DNA of 39,205 bases from positions 1 through 39,205 of IMG/VR virus record IMGVR_UViG_3300021363_000011; one strand, 5' to 3'. The translations under genes and the position numbers were made by a program. This DNA is from a virus. Below are positions 18,201-25,756 of this stretch, in pieces; position 1 is the stretch's first letter; the number at the start of each line of letters is the position of its first letter. Under the pieces are notes generated by a model that was not told the DNA's origin, ran no database searches, and saw nothing but the letters and a program-made list of their open reading frames with translations.

Positions 18201-18605
18201 TCACCACGAACTCGACTCGATGCGCTCTACGAGGATGATCTCCAGGGCGTGCGCACGGGGTGCGCTCATCCACTCGCCCACGGGGCGGTAGCCGTGGTTG
18301 ACGATGTGAGCCTCCACATCCGCTTCCCACTCGCCGCCGTCCGCGTCGTACACGCCGATGTGGCTGCGGCCACCGTCGTCCACCAGGAATAGATCTCCGT
18401 CCGTGCCGTAGCACACGTGCAGGGGTCCGCTCCGCACGTAGCCGACGCCCTCAGGAATCTCGATGATGCCAGTTCCCGGGCACGTGTCGCTGTAGCTTTC
18501 CAGCCACTCGTCCTGAGTAGCGGGACGCAACTGGATCTCTCCGTTGCTGTCCTGGGTGGTGATGACCTGGATCATCGTGCCCCACGATGTGGTCTCGTCG
18601 CTCAT
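18201..18605 (-). CDS. hypothetical protein behind a conserved phage promoter
   Basis: A 134-residue acidic protein. It starts at ATG 18605 with GGAGAAAG ahead, about 65 nt downstream of a strong promoter (18642-18669) of the family repeated through this genome. The promoter suggests strong expression, but no family is recognised. The second half (VEAHIVNHGYRPVGEWMSAP) looks helical. Confidence 0.65.
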   Translation of the reverse strand: MSDETTSWGTMIQVITTQDSNGEIQLRPATQDEWLESYSDTCPGTGIIEIPEGVGYVRSGPLHVCYGTDGDLFLVDDGGRSHIGVYDADGGEWEADVEAHIVNHGYRPVGEWMSAPRAHALEIILVERIESSSW

Positions 18606-18641
18606 GACTTTCTCCGATTCGTTGTCTGCCTGACAACCCCA

Positions 18642-18669
18642 ACGATACACCCCACGGGCGGCACGTCAA
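18642..18669 (-). promoter_or_regulatory. promoter, conserved phage family (copy 1)
   Basis: -35 TTGACG, 16-nt spacer, -10 TATCGT. It is followed by GTCAGGCAGAC in one-gap form (TTGTCAGGCAGAC), a GGAGAAAG ribosome site and the start of the 134-residue gene. It is nearly identical to the copy at 37271-37298. Confidence 0.85.
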
Positions 18670-18674
18670 GGGGG

Positions 18675-19004
18675 TTATGAGAGTGTGGTGTTGATACGCC
18701 GCCGGCCCGGGAACAGGTCCACATTCCCCAGCGACGCGCCACACCCGCAACCACCCGACTTCCCCACCACAACCACACCATCATCCGTGGCCAGCTCGAA
18801 CGCCGTCCTCACCGAACCCGACCACCCTGTCAACGGATGCTGAAACACCACGACCGGACCCCCCGACGTTTGCCGCCACAGTTGCAGCACCCCGTCAGCG
18901 ACCACCGCCCGCACATTGCTGTAAGTGGTGCCGCCTGAAAGTGCGGCGTCAGCGGGGAACAGATCCAACGCCACGATCACGTCCGAGCTGTCACCAGCCG
19001 TCAC
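18675..19004 (-). CDS. hypothetical protein with CGCG motif
   Basis: A 109-residue protein from GTG 19004, directly downstream of tRNA-Tyr. It is a beta-rich protein with a C-terminal GKSGGCGCGASLGNVDLFP segment. Small proteins with this ending occur in the head regions of actinophages, but their role is not known to me. Confidence 0.6.
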   Translation of the reverse strand: MTAGDSSDVIVALDLFPADAALSGGTTYSNVRAVVADGVLQLWRQTSGGPVVVFQHPLTGWSGSVRTAFELATDDGVVVVGKSGGCGCGASLGNVDLFPGRRRINTTLS

Positions 19005-19025
19005 AGCGCCGCCCCCTCTAGACGG

Positions 19026-19108
19026 TGGCGGGTGTCGGGTTCGAACCGACGTAGGACTGAACCGGCGGTTTTACAGACCGCTCCCTTTGACCACTCGGGC
19101 AACCCGCC
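19026..19108 (-). tRNA. tRNA-Tyr (GTA)
   Basis: An 83-nt cloverleaf. The acceptor arms GGCGGGT and ACCCGCC pair perfectly, the anticodon stem GCGGT/ACCGC encloses CTGTAAA (anticodon GTA), and the T arm GTCGG TTCGAAC CCGAC is complete. A long variable arm of about 14 nt fits a class II tyrosine tRNA. The 3' CCA is not encoded in full. It lies within an operon of small genes. Confidence 0.93.
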
Positions 19109-19181
19109 TCGCGTCATCACCGTGCACGCCCCCGCTCATTCTGTGGCCTCCCAAACCGGAGCCACGCATGGCCCATGCCCA

Positions 19182-19209
19182 AGTCGCCGGTACGAGGCCC
19201 CAGCGCCGG
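19182..19209 (-). repeat. solo CRISPR-like hairpin repeat (copy A)
   Basis: Minus-strand stem GCTGG, loop GGCCTCGTA, stem CCGGC, then GAC. It lies 18 nt past the stop of the small membrane gene at 19228. The 5' flank (GTGGACGGGCCGGC) is shared almost exactly with array copy I at 25808. The downstream 12 nt, ACTTGGGCATGG including the last bases of the handle, also occur at the start of the gene at 19359-19547. Confidence 0.75.
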
Positions 19210-19227
19210 CCCGTCCACAGCAGCCAC

Positions 19228-19362
19228 TCAACCCCCAGAGACACCACGAAGATGCCGGCAATGACCGGCCACTGCCGGAGGACCCGGAACCCGCATGGCG
19301 AACACGAGCAGCATCGTCAATGATCCGATCAGCCCCCACACCGAAGCCCACATGACGGTCAT
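19228..19362 (-). CDS. very small membrane protein
   Basis: A 44-residue protein from ATG 19362, overlapping the upstream stop (ATGA). One membrane helix is evident (WASVWGLIGSLTMLLVFAM) followed by a short basic tail. Together with the next upstream gene it forms a pair of tiny membrane proteins. Confidence 0.55.
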   Translation of the reverse strand: MTVMWASVWGLIGSLTMLLVFAMRVPGPPAVAGHCRHLRGVSGG

Positions 19363-19547
19363 AGCCGCTCCTCGTAGATCCAGGACGGTTCCTCGCAGTG
19401 TTGCTGCTGGTGAGCCTCGCTCCATCGTCGCCGATTCCTAGCTCGTTCTTTGCGGCGGCAGTCCCAGCGAGCGACGACATCCACGAACCAAAACCAAACC
19501 ACGGTCCCTACCGTCATAGCCGGTACCAACCATGCCCAAGTGATCAT
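19359..19547 (-). CDS. small single-pass membrane protein
   Basis: A 62-residue protein. The N-terminal hydrophobic helix (MITWAWLVPAMTVGTVVWFW) is followed by a strongly basic region (RRKERARNRRRW). The start ATG 19547 was chosen because it begins the helix. This layout resembles holin-like or signal-anchor proteins, but without neighbouring lysis genes no function is claimed. Confidence 0.6.
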   Translation of the reverse strand: MITWAWLVPAMTVGTVVWFWFVDVVARWDCRRKERARNRRRWSEAHQQQHCEEPSWIYEERL

Positions 19548-19575
19548 CAGCCGAGCCCCGATCCGGCCGCCGCAG

Positions 19576-19905
19576 TCACGGTGTCCAGTCCTCACCCATC
19601 GCGGCCCGGTGGCCGTCGCCAGCGGCGAACGCGTCCGTGGCGTCGGGGAACCGGTCCGACTCCCACCGGCCACACGAGCATGATGCGGTGTACACGACCG
19701 GCTCACCGGCGAAGGGGCGGTCCGTGCGGACAGCGGTCGAATGCCCGCGGCCCTCCAAATGCGCCGCACCCGCGCCGCACGCCGCGTAATAGCCGTCGAC
19801 CGGGCCGGACACCCACCCGCACCGGCACGACGTCTCGTACGTGAACTCGCCGCCCGCGTCGGTCGTGCCGTGGGTCTCGACGTAATGCCGCGTCACAGTG
19901 CTCAC
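19576..19905 (-). CDS. small protein with two CxCG zinc-like repeats
   Basis: A 109-residue protein from GTG 19905 (GGGAGGGC ahead, GTGA overlap upstream). Two similar units, TSCRCGWVSGPVDGYYAACG with a later His and ASCSCGRWESDRFPDATDA with a later His, suggest a duplicated CxC...H metal-binding motif. The role is unknown. Confidence 0.65.
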   Translation of the reverse strand: MSTVTRHYVETHGTTDAGGEFTYETSCRCGWVSGPVDGYYAACGAGAAHLEGRGHSTAVRTDRPFAGEPVVYTASCSCGRWESDRFPDATDAFAAGDGHRAAMGEDWTP

Positions 19906-20312
19906 GACTGCCCTCCCTCGTCGGGCAGACGAAGCACCTCGATAGGGCGCCCCCACCAATTCGTGTTCGCGTCTTCGCCGTGACCGTCAGAGCTGTACTC
20001 AGCCCAGCCAGTCGCGGTGCGTACACCGACATCTCCTGCGCAGTCGATGATGAGCGCACCCACGGGCAGACCGGCCAGGCGAGGGCGGTCCTCTTCCGCC
20101 TCGATGACGTCACCAACCTTCAGCGGCGGCGGGGGCGGATCAATACGGATCAGTACGGCGTCAACAGGCAGCACGAGACTGGTGGCGCCCATGCCCACTA
20201 TGTGCCTGGTGCCGACCACGTGGCCGCCAGTGGCGTTGTAGCCCAGTGTCACGCCCGCGTACGTGGCTGTGAACTCGACGCGCACCCGGTCGCCGGGCTT
20301 CAACTCGGTCAT
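19902..20312 (-). CDS. hypothetical SH3-like protein, paralogue of 20874-21332
   Basis: A 136-residue protein from ATG 20312 (GGAGGTCG ahead). The beginning (ELKPGDRVRVEFTATYAGV) and LKVGDVIEAEEDRP look like small SH3-type barrels. The C-terminal WGRPIEVLRLPDEGG closely parallels SLPVKVLRMPDDGG at the end of the 152-residue protein upstream, so the two are likely duplicated paralogues. Confidence 0.65.
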   Translation of the reverse strand: MTELKPGDRVRVEFTATYAGVTLGYNATGGHVVGTRHIVGMGATSLVLPVDAVLIRIDPPPPPLKVGDVIEAEEDRPRLAGLPVGALIIDCAGDVGVRTATGWAEYSSDGHGEDANTNWWGRPIEVLRLPDEGGQS

Positions 20313-20605
20313 GATTCGACCTCCATAGCGCAGCACTTGCCGACCGCGCCTTCGAGACGCTGCGACCACGCCGCCAACCCGCCGTCACGGATCGGCCCCT
20401 CGCACGCCGCGCACACCCCCCGCTCGACGGGCAGCCACGCCACCTTCGTCGGGGCCGGGTCGTCATCGATCAGCCGCACCGTCGGCTCGTCGGCGTCGAG
20501 GCCCACCTCGTCGGACAGGCCCCGACAGATCGAGCATGTCGACCGGCCGTCGAGGACCTCCATGTCGTGCCGACATCGCGACGCCAACGTCTCTGTCCCG
20601 TTCAT
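20309..20605 (-). CDS. small protein with CxxC pairs
   Basis: A 98-residue protein from ATG 20605. The pairs CSIC (near residue 25) and CAAC (near residue 67), plus a final CC, suggest metal binding. A His (RCRHDME) precedes the first pair. It is co-translated with its neighbours through ATGA overlaps. Confidence 0.65.
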   Translation of the reverse strand: MNGTETLASRCRHDMEVLDGRSTCSICRGLSDEVGLDADEPTVRLIDDDPAPTKVAWLPVERGVCAACEGPIRDGGLAAWSQRLEGAVGKCCAMEVES

Positions 20606-20877
20606 GACCGCCCTCCCTCGCCGGTGTGCCGCGCCGCCATGTGCTGCGGCAGGTCGACACCTTCGTGCGCCCACCGGCCACACAGCGGGCATCGCACCGC
20701 ATGCCAGCCGGCCGTGCCTGCGGCATGCCGGGCGACGTGACGACGAACGCCGCGCACACCCATCTCGATTGATCTGTGCCGCCCGACATACACCGTCGTA
20801 CGGTCCGGGTCGGTGTCGCCCCAACGGACCTGCCCCATCGGGATCACCGTCGTGGGTGCCTCATCCACCGTGATCAC
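20602..20877 (-). CDS. small C2H2-like zinc protein
   Basis: A 91-residue protein from GTG 20877 (GTGA overlap). The C-terminal region reads CPLCGRWAHEGVDLPQHMAA followed by RH, a C-x2-C-x12-H-x4-H arrangement of a C2H2 finger. A nucleic-acid-binding role is possible. It lies in a run of tiny Cys-containing genes. Confidence 0.65.
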   Translation of the reverse strand: MITVDEAPTTVIPMGQVRWGDTDPDRTTVYVGRHRSIEMGVRGVRRHVARHAAGTAGWHAVRCPLCGRWAHEGVDLPQHMAARHTGEGGRS

Positions 20878-21332
20878 GGCGTGCCACCGCCTATACCCCC
20901 GTCATCAGGCATGCGCAGAACCTTGACCGGCAGAGACACCCACCCATAGCCGACATCACGTGCCGTACCCGGCCACAGTTCGATGCGGACCCGTCGACCC
21001 GCCTGCACCTCCACGACATGGCTTTCCCTGTCCACAAGCAGTGTGCCGGGCTGCAGAAGGTCCAGCCCCCACCGCTTCGTGATGACGTCACCTACCGTCG
21101 GCATCTCATCCTCGACCAGGTCGGTCTGCGCCGTGTTTCCAGTGGGCCGGCTGATTACCTCGACAGGCATGTCGAGGTAGCTGAGCGGCCGATGCCTGCC
21201 GCCCGAGTGAGCCATCCGAACGCCGGCCTCTACCGTCCCGATATCGCCGCAGGCGTCTCTCACCACAGCGCCCAGCGGCAACGCCTCCAACCCGGCCAGA
21301 TCGTAGATGAAATCACCCGGTTCGCTGGTCAT
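20874..21332 (-). CDS. hypothetical protein, paralogue of 19902-20312
   Basis: A 152-residue protein. The region with VVEVQAGRRVRIELWPGTA and the C-terminal VKVLRMPDDGG are shared in style with the 136-residue neighbour. The first part (LEALPLGAVVRDACGDIGTV) is a small beta domain. The function is unknown. Confidence 0.65.
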   Translation of the reverse strand: MTSEPGDFIYDLAGLEALPLGAVVRDACGDIGTVEAGVRMAHSGGRHRPLSYLDMPVEVISRPTGNTAQTDLVEDEMPTVGDVITKRWGLDLLQPGTLLVDRESHVVEVQAGRRVRIELWPGTARDVGYGWVSLPVKVLRMPDDGGIGGGTP

Positions 21333-21505
21333 CGGTGGTCCCGGACAGCGAGCTGGTAACCGGCGACCACAGCCCCGCCGATAATCACCATGAGGAAATA
21401 GGGAGGGGACGCCGCTGCGAGTACGGCGGTGAATCCGACGATGAACAGCGCCGCGAGGAACGTTGCGGGTGCCCAGTTGGTGCGGTGGTTCTGCCTGATG
21501 CTCAT
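21329..21505 (-). CDS. two-helix membrane protein, leaderless start
   Basis: A 58-residue protein. It has two hydrophobic segments (ATFLAALFIVGFTAVLAAA and YFLMVIIGGAVVAGYQLAV) and a short basic end. Its promoter (21513-21540) ends 7 nt before ATG 21505, so the transcript probably starts at the start codon. It overlaps the next gene by TGA/ATG. Confidence 0.65.
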   Translation of the reverse strand: MSIRQNHRTNWAPATFLAALFIVGFTAVLAAASPPYFLMVIIGGAVVAGYQLAVRDHR

Positions 21506-21512
21506 GCCTGCA

Positions 21513-21540
21513 ATCCTACAGGTTCTTGCCGCCTCGTCAA
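21513..21540 (-). promoter_or_regulatory. promoter of leaderless type
   Basis: -35 TTGACG, 16-nt spacer, -10 TAGGAT. The spacer contains GGCAAGAAC, also present in the cas12m promoter at 25712-25741. The start codon of the next gene falls where transcription should begin. Confidence 0.75.
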
Positions 21541-21544
21541 GGTA

Positions 21545-21826
21545 CTAGAAGCCGAGACCACCCGACACCGCAAGCCACGTCACGCCACCATCAACCGTCG
21601 TCAACCGCACCACATCCGTCTTCGCCGCCACCACCGACAACGTCGGCACACCCACCGTGCCCCACCGCACCGACCCGGGCCACGTCACCAGACGTGCCCC
21701 CGTCGCGTCCTGCACCAGATACACCGTGAGCTGACGGAACAGCCCCGACGCCGGGCTAGTCAACGTCACCACAACCGGGGACCCCGTCAAAGTCAACTTC
21801 TGCGCCGGACCGTTCACCGCCAGCAT
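21545..21826 (-). CDS. orphan tail-like beta domain protein
   Basis: A 93-residue protein. The sequence FRQLTVYLVQDATGARLVTW and the final TTVDGGVTWLAVSGGLGF match a short beta-sandwich seen at the C-terminus of phage tail and fibre proteins. The start ATG 21826 directly abuts a CRISPR-like repeat (21827-21854), with no clear ribosome site. GTG 21814 is an alternative start. It may be a displaced tail fragment downstream of terL. Confidence 0.55.
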   Translation of the reverse strand: MLAVNGPAQKLTLTGSPVVVTLTSPASGLFRQLTVYLVQDATGARLVTWPGSVRWGTVGVPTLSVVAAKTDVVRLTTVDGGVTWLAVSGGLGF

Positions 21827-21854
21827 GTCGCCGGTACGAAGCCCCGACGCTGGC
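21827..21854 (-). repeat. solo CRISPR-like hairpin repeat (copy B)
   Basis: Minus-strand stem GTCGG, loop GGCTTCGTA, stem CCGGC, then GAC, after which the ATG of the 93-residue gene follows at once. The 84 nt between this repeat and the terL stop (21855-21938) contain a 12-bp palindrome CCGTCCGGACGG at 21879 and a CCCGC/GCGGG hairpin at 21911-21925 that may end terL transcription. Confidence 0.75.
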
Positions 21855-21938
21855 CATGTCGTAGGCCCGGCTCACCGACCGTCCGGACGGCTGCCGGGGT
21901 TCCTTCCCGCCCGCTCAACGCGGGGGGCATCGCTGAGT

Positions 21939-23444
21939 CTACCCGAACCGTGCACCGGGGCGCGACCCGCCGAGAGCGCCCCCGATCCCGGACGGCAACG
22001 CCACCGCCGGTCTGCCGAGGATTTGCGCTTTCGCGACGGGGTGTCCGAGCAGCCTGTCCACAGCCTGCGTCAACGTGTCCACCCTGTCATCGTTCGCGCT
22101 GTTCGGGAAAACAGCGCATTCCTCTATCAAACCCTCCGTGTACGACGCGGCAGCGGGGAGCCACACGTTCCCGCCTTCCACGTACGGCAGCACCGCGACC
22201 GCGCGGGCGTACTTGCCGTCTCGCGGGTTGACCGGAATGAACCCGGGGATTTCGCGGCGGAGGTAGTCGATCACGGCGGCGCCGTTCGCTTTCTCCTCCA
22301 CCACCTTGCCTGCGGCCTGCGGCCATTCAGCGGTGAGCCGGCGCACCGCGTCGACGGTGGCGACGAACCCGAGCCGGGCATGCACCTGATCCAGCAAATA
22401 GACGTCAGTACCCCACCTGCCCCACACCTGACCGCACACGAAGTCGGACGCTTTGGTGTCTTTGAATGCCATGTCCCAGGATTGGATGATCTCGTCTGCG
22501 CCTGCGGCCCACATGGTGCCGTCGTCGCGGCGGACCGCTCTCGGCGTGTCGTAGAGGCGCCAAAACTGCCGCTTCAACAGGGCACCTTCGGCGGGTGCGG
22601 GACGGCCCTGATACAGCGACCCGAACGTGCGGGGTGATGTTCGGCGAATGTCCTCCCAGTCCGGTATGCGGTTCCCTCGCGCTGACTGCATCCATTCCCC
22701 GGGTTCACGACCCAGCGGATCGGTTTCGCCTTTCTCTGGCCGGTGGTCGGCTAGGGCCGGGATGTTCAGGACATCCCATGTGTTGCTTTCGCGGTCGATC
22801 AGCCGGCCTGCCAGGTCGTCTGTGTGCCACCGTGTTTGTATGAGCACGACCCATGCGGCGATGGAGAACCGGGTTTTGGCTACGTCGGTCCACCAGTCCC
22901 AGACGGTGTTGCGGTAGGCAAGGGAATCGGCTTGATGCCGGTCTTTCACTGGGTCGTCTATTATGAGCCCGTCCACCCGGCGGCTGGTCAACGCCCCTCC
23001 GATACCGACCGAGTACATGCCGCCGTCAGATCTGTCTAGCACCCACTCGTTCGCTGCTGACGTGTCATCGCGGACCCTGAGCCCCAACTCAGGATGCCCC
23101 TTGATGTCGTTGCGGACCGCGCGGCCCCACCTGATAGCTGTGCGGGCCTCGTAAGAGGCGACAGCAAGCTGAATGTCAGGGTTCCGGATCAGCGCCCACA
23201 GAGGGAACGCCCGGGACGCTCGCTGGCTTTTACCTTCCTGCGGGCTGATTGAGATGATCAGGCGTTTAGGGCCGGCGCCGTTGAACATCGCGACCAGTTT
23301 CCGGTCGATTAGTTCCAGCGCGGGCGTTTGTTTCACGCCGGGGTCGAGTGCCTGCGCCAACGCCCCCGGTGTCGCCGCGTCCTTGACCGCGACCCGGTTG
23401 CCTTCCAGCTCGGACGCGGCCAGCTCCCACACCGAGGCTCCCAT
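21939..23444 (-). CDS. terL: terminase large subunit
   Basis: A 501-residue protein with ATPase and nuclease domains. The Walker A-like ISISPQEGKSQ lies near residue 65-75, Walker B GLIIDDPVK near 160, and the coupling segment VLIQTRWHTDDLAGR near 205. Nuclease acidic motifs follow: SWDMAFKDTKASDF, VVEEKANG, and NDDRVDTLTQAV near the end. It packages DNA through the portal. It is isolated from the portal by small genes and is followed in coordinates by the cas12m block. No separate small terminase is adjacent. Confidence 0.93.
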   Translation of the reverse strand: MGASVWELAASELEGNRVAVKDAATPGALAQALDPGVKQTPALELIDRKLVAMFNGAGPKRLIISISPQEGKSQRASRAFPLWALIRNPDIQLAVASYEARTAIRWGRAVRNDIKGHPELGLRVRDDTSAANEWVLDRSDGGMYSVGIGGALTSRRVDGLIIDDPVKDRHQADSLAYRNTVWDWWTDVAKTRFSIAAWVVLIQTRWHTDDLAGRLIDRESNTWDVLNIPALADHRPEKGETDPLGREPGEWMQSARGNRIPDWEDIRRTSPRTFGSLYQGRPAPAEGALLKRQFWRLYDTPRAVRRDDGTMWAAGADEIIQSWDMAFKDTKASDFVCGQVWGRWGTDVYLLDQVHARLGFVATVDAVRRLTAEWPQAAGKVVEEKANGAAVIDYLRREIPGFIPVNPRDGKYARAVAVLPYVEGGNVWLPAAASYTEGLIEECAVFPNSANDDRVDTLTQAVDRLLGHPVAKAQILGRPAVALPSGIGGALGGSRPGARFG

Positions 23445-23460
23445 ACCGCATCACCCCACT

Positions 23461-23800
23461 TCGTTGCCTACGATGCCGGTGCGCTGGCATATCTGATTAC
23501 CGCATCTGGCCCGCGCTCGGGCCGGGTCGTGCCTACGATGCCGGCACGCAGGCCGCATCATCAGTCACCACGCGTCGCCGGTATGAAGCCCCCGCGCTGG
23601 CATGGACCGCCCGGTGCCCCTTCGGTGACGTCGCCAGTATGAAGCCCTGACGTCGGCAAGAACCCTTGCAGTTTACCGTACCGTCAAGCTCCCGTCGCCA
23701 CCCGCCGCCGCGCTCGCTGTATCAGCGTCGCCCACACGACCCGGGAAGGAGTGCCGAATTTGTATATCACGCGTCGCCCGTATGAACCCCGGACGCTGGG
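23461..23800 (-). CRISPR. degenerate CRISPR-like array between cas12m and terL
   Basis: Five minus-strand copies of the hairpin repeat start (plus coordinates) at 23461 (C, degraded, stem lost), 23526 (D, stem GTGCC/GGCAC), 23574 (E, one stem mismatch), 23630 (F, GTCAG/CTGGC) and 23773 (G, GTCCG/CGGGC). G is identical over the core and its 5' flank TTTGATGT to copy J upstream of cas12m. A possible remnant starts at 23727. Spacing is 48-65 except for one 143-nt gap. That gap holds a TTGACG at 23682-23687 and GCAAG/CTTGC, resembling the cas12m promoter but with a poor -10. Copy C forms the leader of terL. No gene occupies 23445-23846. Confidence 0.72.
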
Positions 23801-23846
23801 CACATCAAACAGGTTCCCAGCCCACGGCCTCGGTCCGGGTCAGCCA

Positions 23847-25667
23847 TCACGCCGTCAACCTACCCGCCGCAGACGCGGCACCAAGCATCAACACCGTAGC
23901 CGAATAGTCCTGATCGTAAACCTCGCCGCACCCGTCACACGGCACCGCCGCCGCCGCCCCGTACCTGTCATCGACCGGGTTCACATGCCCGCACCGCGCA
24001 TGTGTGCGGGTCAAACCGGCATGGGACACGACAGTGACAGTGACACCTTCCCGTGCCGCAGCCGCCCGCACAGCGTCACGTAGACCGCCTGGTGCCGCAT
24101 CGACACGTTGCCGCCCAGGCACAGCCGCCACAGCCGCAGGCACCGACGACTCGTCCGGGTCGCTACGCCTGGCCACCGCAGCCAGATCGGTGTCGTCTAA
24201 AACCAGCTCACCTGCCATGCCCGCAACCCACGCGGCGAACCGTCGCCACGCGTCGTCGCGGCGGCCGATGGTCTTGTCGCGGCCGTGGGCCTGCGTCTCC
24301 CACACCCGTCTGTCCGATCGGCGCCACGCCTCCACATCAGCGAGCAGCCCCGTCATGTGCTCGTCCATCGGGCGGCCTTCGTGGAGGGTGGCCCACCTGC
24401 GGGCCATGCCGACGAGACGCCCCGGGGAACGCCACCGCGCCACATCCCCGCCGGCCACCTGGTAGTCGACGCCGGCGTGGTCCTGTTCGATCGGCGCGTC
24501 ATGCTCACCCAACCAGCCGACCACCCGGGCCTTGACCTGCTCAAACGCGACATCGCGGCTCGACTGCACCACGGCCGGTCGGGCAGCATCGTCACGCCAC
24601 CGCGCAGGCAACACCACCGTGCCGGACCTGTCCGTGTTCACCCGAACAACATCCCGCAACGTGTCCGGCACGTCGACCGGGGAATCGGCCCGCCACACAG
24701 CAACCCGCACAGCACCAGCACCGTCCAAACGTCGCCACCCCACATGCACCGCCACCTGCGGACCGCCGAACACAGGCGACGGATCAGCCACGCGGGCCGT
24801 GACCGACAGCGTGACCCGCTGCCCCCCTGCGACACGACGCACCACCAGTTGCGCCCCGGTGATATCCGCGTCGGCCGGTAGCATGCGATGCACGATCACC
24901 GGCAGCTCGGCATGCCGGCCGGCTCCGTAAGCCCACAGAGCGACTCCACGCCCCGCGCGGCGCTGGTCCGCCCGCGACATGCTGGTGAACACGACAGGGT
25001 CGGTCCACGGCAGGCGGAACGTGTTCCGCCACTTCCCCGCACCTTCGCTGATCACGTCGGGTGACCTCGGCGGGTCCGCAGCCAAGCGCTGCAACTGCAC
25101 CGTCAGACGACCGGAACCGTCCCACCTGTGATGCCGCAACTCAGCCGGCCTACCAGCCTTCCGGGCAGCGAACACCCTGCTCACCGCGACACGATGCCGG
25201 TCAGTAACGTCGTTCCATGTCGCCCAATACAGGCCACGGGTTTGCACGTAGTCGGCGTAGGTGGCTTTCACAGCCGCCCGGTGCCCGGCGATGACGGCCT
25301 GCTCAGCCGTTTCCGCTGCCACGCTGATCGCGGCCACAGCGGCCTTCCGGGCGGTGCGTGCCGCCTTCACCTCGGCGCGTGCCGCCATGAGTGCGGCGCT
25401 GGACGCGACGGTCCGCGACCGCGACTGTCTGCGTTCCACCGCAACGGCCTCGACCAGACGGACAGCGTCCGCCTCAGCGGCGGCAAGAACCTCCTCAGCG
25501 GCAGCGACCTGCGGGTACGCCGACCACACCGCCCGGACAGCTGCCTCGCGGGCGTGTTCCAACGTGACGAGATCCTCGCGGAGGTCATGGGCCATGCGGA
25601 GCTGTTCCCGCAAACCGTCCGGCAACACGACCCGGGAAGGGGTGCCGAACTTGTACACGGTGATCAT
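23847..25667 (-). CDS. cas12m: Cas12m (type V-M, formerly V-U1) RNA-guided DNA-binding effector
   Basis: A 606-residue protein, close to the ~596 residues of the characterised Cas12m. The start ATG 25667 gives an N-terminus (MITVYKFGTPSRVVLP, then LRMAHDLREDLVTLE) that aligns with remembered Mycolicibacterium Cas12m. Residues ~35-140 are helical. RHHRWDGSGRLTVQLQR is near 178 and HRMLPADADITGAQLVV near 260. RuvC-I reads VAVHVGWR (His308 where active nucleases have Asp), RuvC-II LVLDDTD (~488), then a zinc ribbon (Cys559, Cys577, Cys580) and RuvC-III YDQD (~584-587). Known Cas12m processes crRNA and binds but does not cut DNA, blocking transcription. The altered RuvC-I here agrees. Repeats flank the gene on both sides. 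Confidence 0.93.
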   Translation of the reverse strand: MITVYKFGTPSRVVLPDGLREQLRMAHDLREDLVTLEHAREAAVRAVWSAYPQVAAAEEVLAAAEADAVRLVEAVAVERRQSRSRTVASSAALMAARAEVKAARTARKAAVAAISVAAETAEQAVIAGHRAAVKATYADYVQTRGLYWATWNDVTDRHRVAVSRVFAARKAGRPAELRHHRWDGSGRLTVQLQRLAADPPRSPDVISEGAGKWRNTFRLPWTDPVVFTSMSRADQRRAGRGVALWAYGAGRHAELPVIVHRMLPADADITGAQLVVRRVAGGQRVTLSVTARVADPSPVFGGPQVAVHVGWRRLDGAGAVRVAVWRADSPVDVPDTLRDVVRVNTDRSGTVVLPARWRDDAARPAVVQSSRDVAFEQVKARVVGWLGEHDAPIEQDHAGVDYQVAGGDVARWRSPGRLVGMARRWATLHEGRPMDEHMTGLLADVEAWRRSDRRVWETQAHGRDKTIGRRDDAWRRFAAWVAGMAGELVLDDTDLAAVARRSDPDESSVPAAVAAVPGRQRVDAAPGGLRDAVRAAAAREGVTVTVVSHAGLTRTHARCGHVNPVDDRYGAAAAVPCDGCGEVYDQDYSATVLMLGAASAAGRLTA

Positions 25668-25705
25668 GTCGTGGAGCCGAGCTGCTGCCTGGCGTTCATG
25701 TTCAT
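25664..25705 (-). CDS. 13-codon leader peptide overlapping cas12m start
   Basis: An ORF reading M-N-M-N-A-R-Q-Q-L-G-S-T-T ends at a TGA that overlaps the cas12m start (ATGA). Its ATG at 25705 stands about 7 nt past the -10 box, so the message is probably leaderless and translation of cas12m coupled to this ORF. No ribosome site precedes the cas12m ATG itself. Only the junction and spacing are seen; function as a leader is inferred. Confidence 0.5.
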   Translation of the reverse strand: MNMNARQQLGSTT

Positions 25706-25711
25706 AACTCC

Positions 25712-25741
25712 ACCATAAACCAGTTCTTGCCATACCGTCAA
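25712..25741 (-). promoter_or_regulatory. cas12m promoter
   Basis: -35 TTGACG, 18-nt spacer, -10 TATGGT (or TTATGG at 17 nt). The spacer contains GGCAAGAACTGG, shared with the promoter at 21513-21540. It starts within the presumed spacer of repeat H, so array and gene control regions meet here. Confidence 0.75.
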
Positions 25742-25756
25742 GACCAATCACACCGC

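Noticed and set aside
23847-25667. TnpB transposon protein instead of Cas12m
   Set aside because: The zinc ribbon is similar, but length, N-terminal sequence, His in RuvC-I and flanking repeats fit Cas12m; no IS200/605 ends or TnpA are visible.
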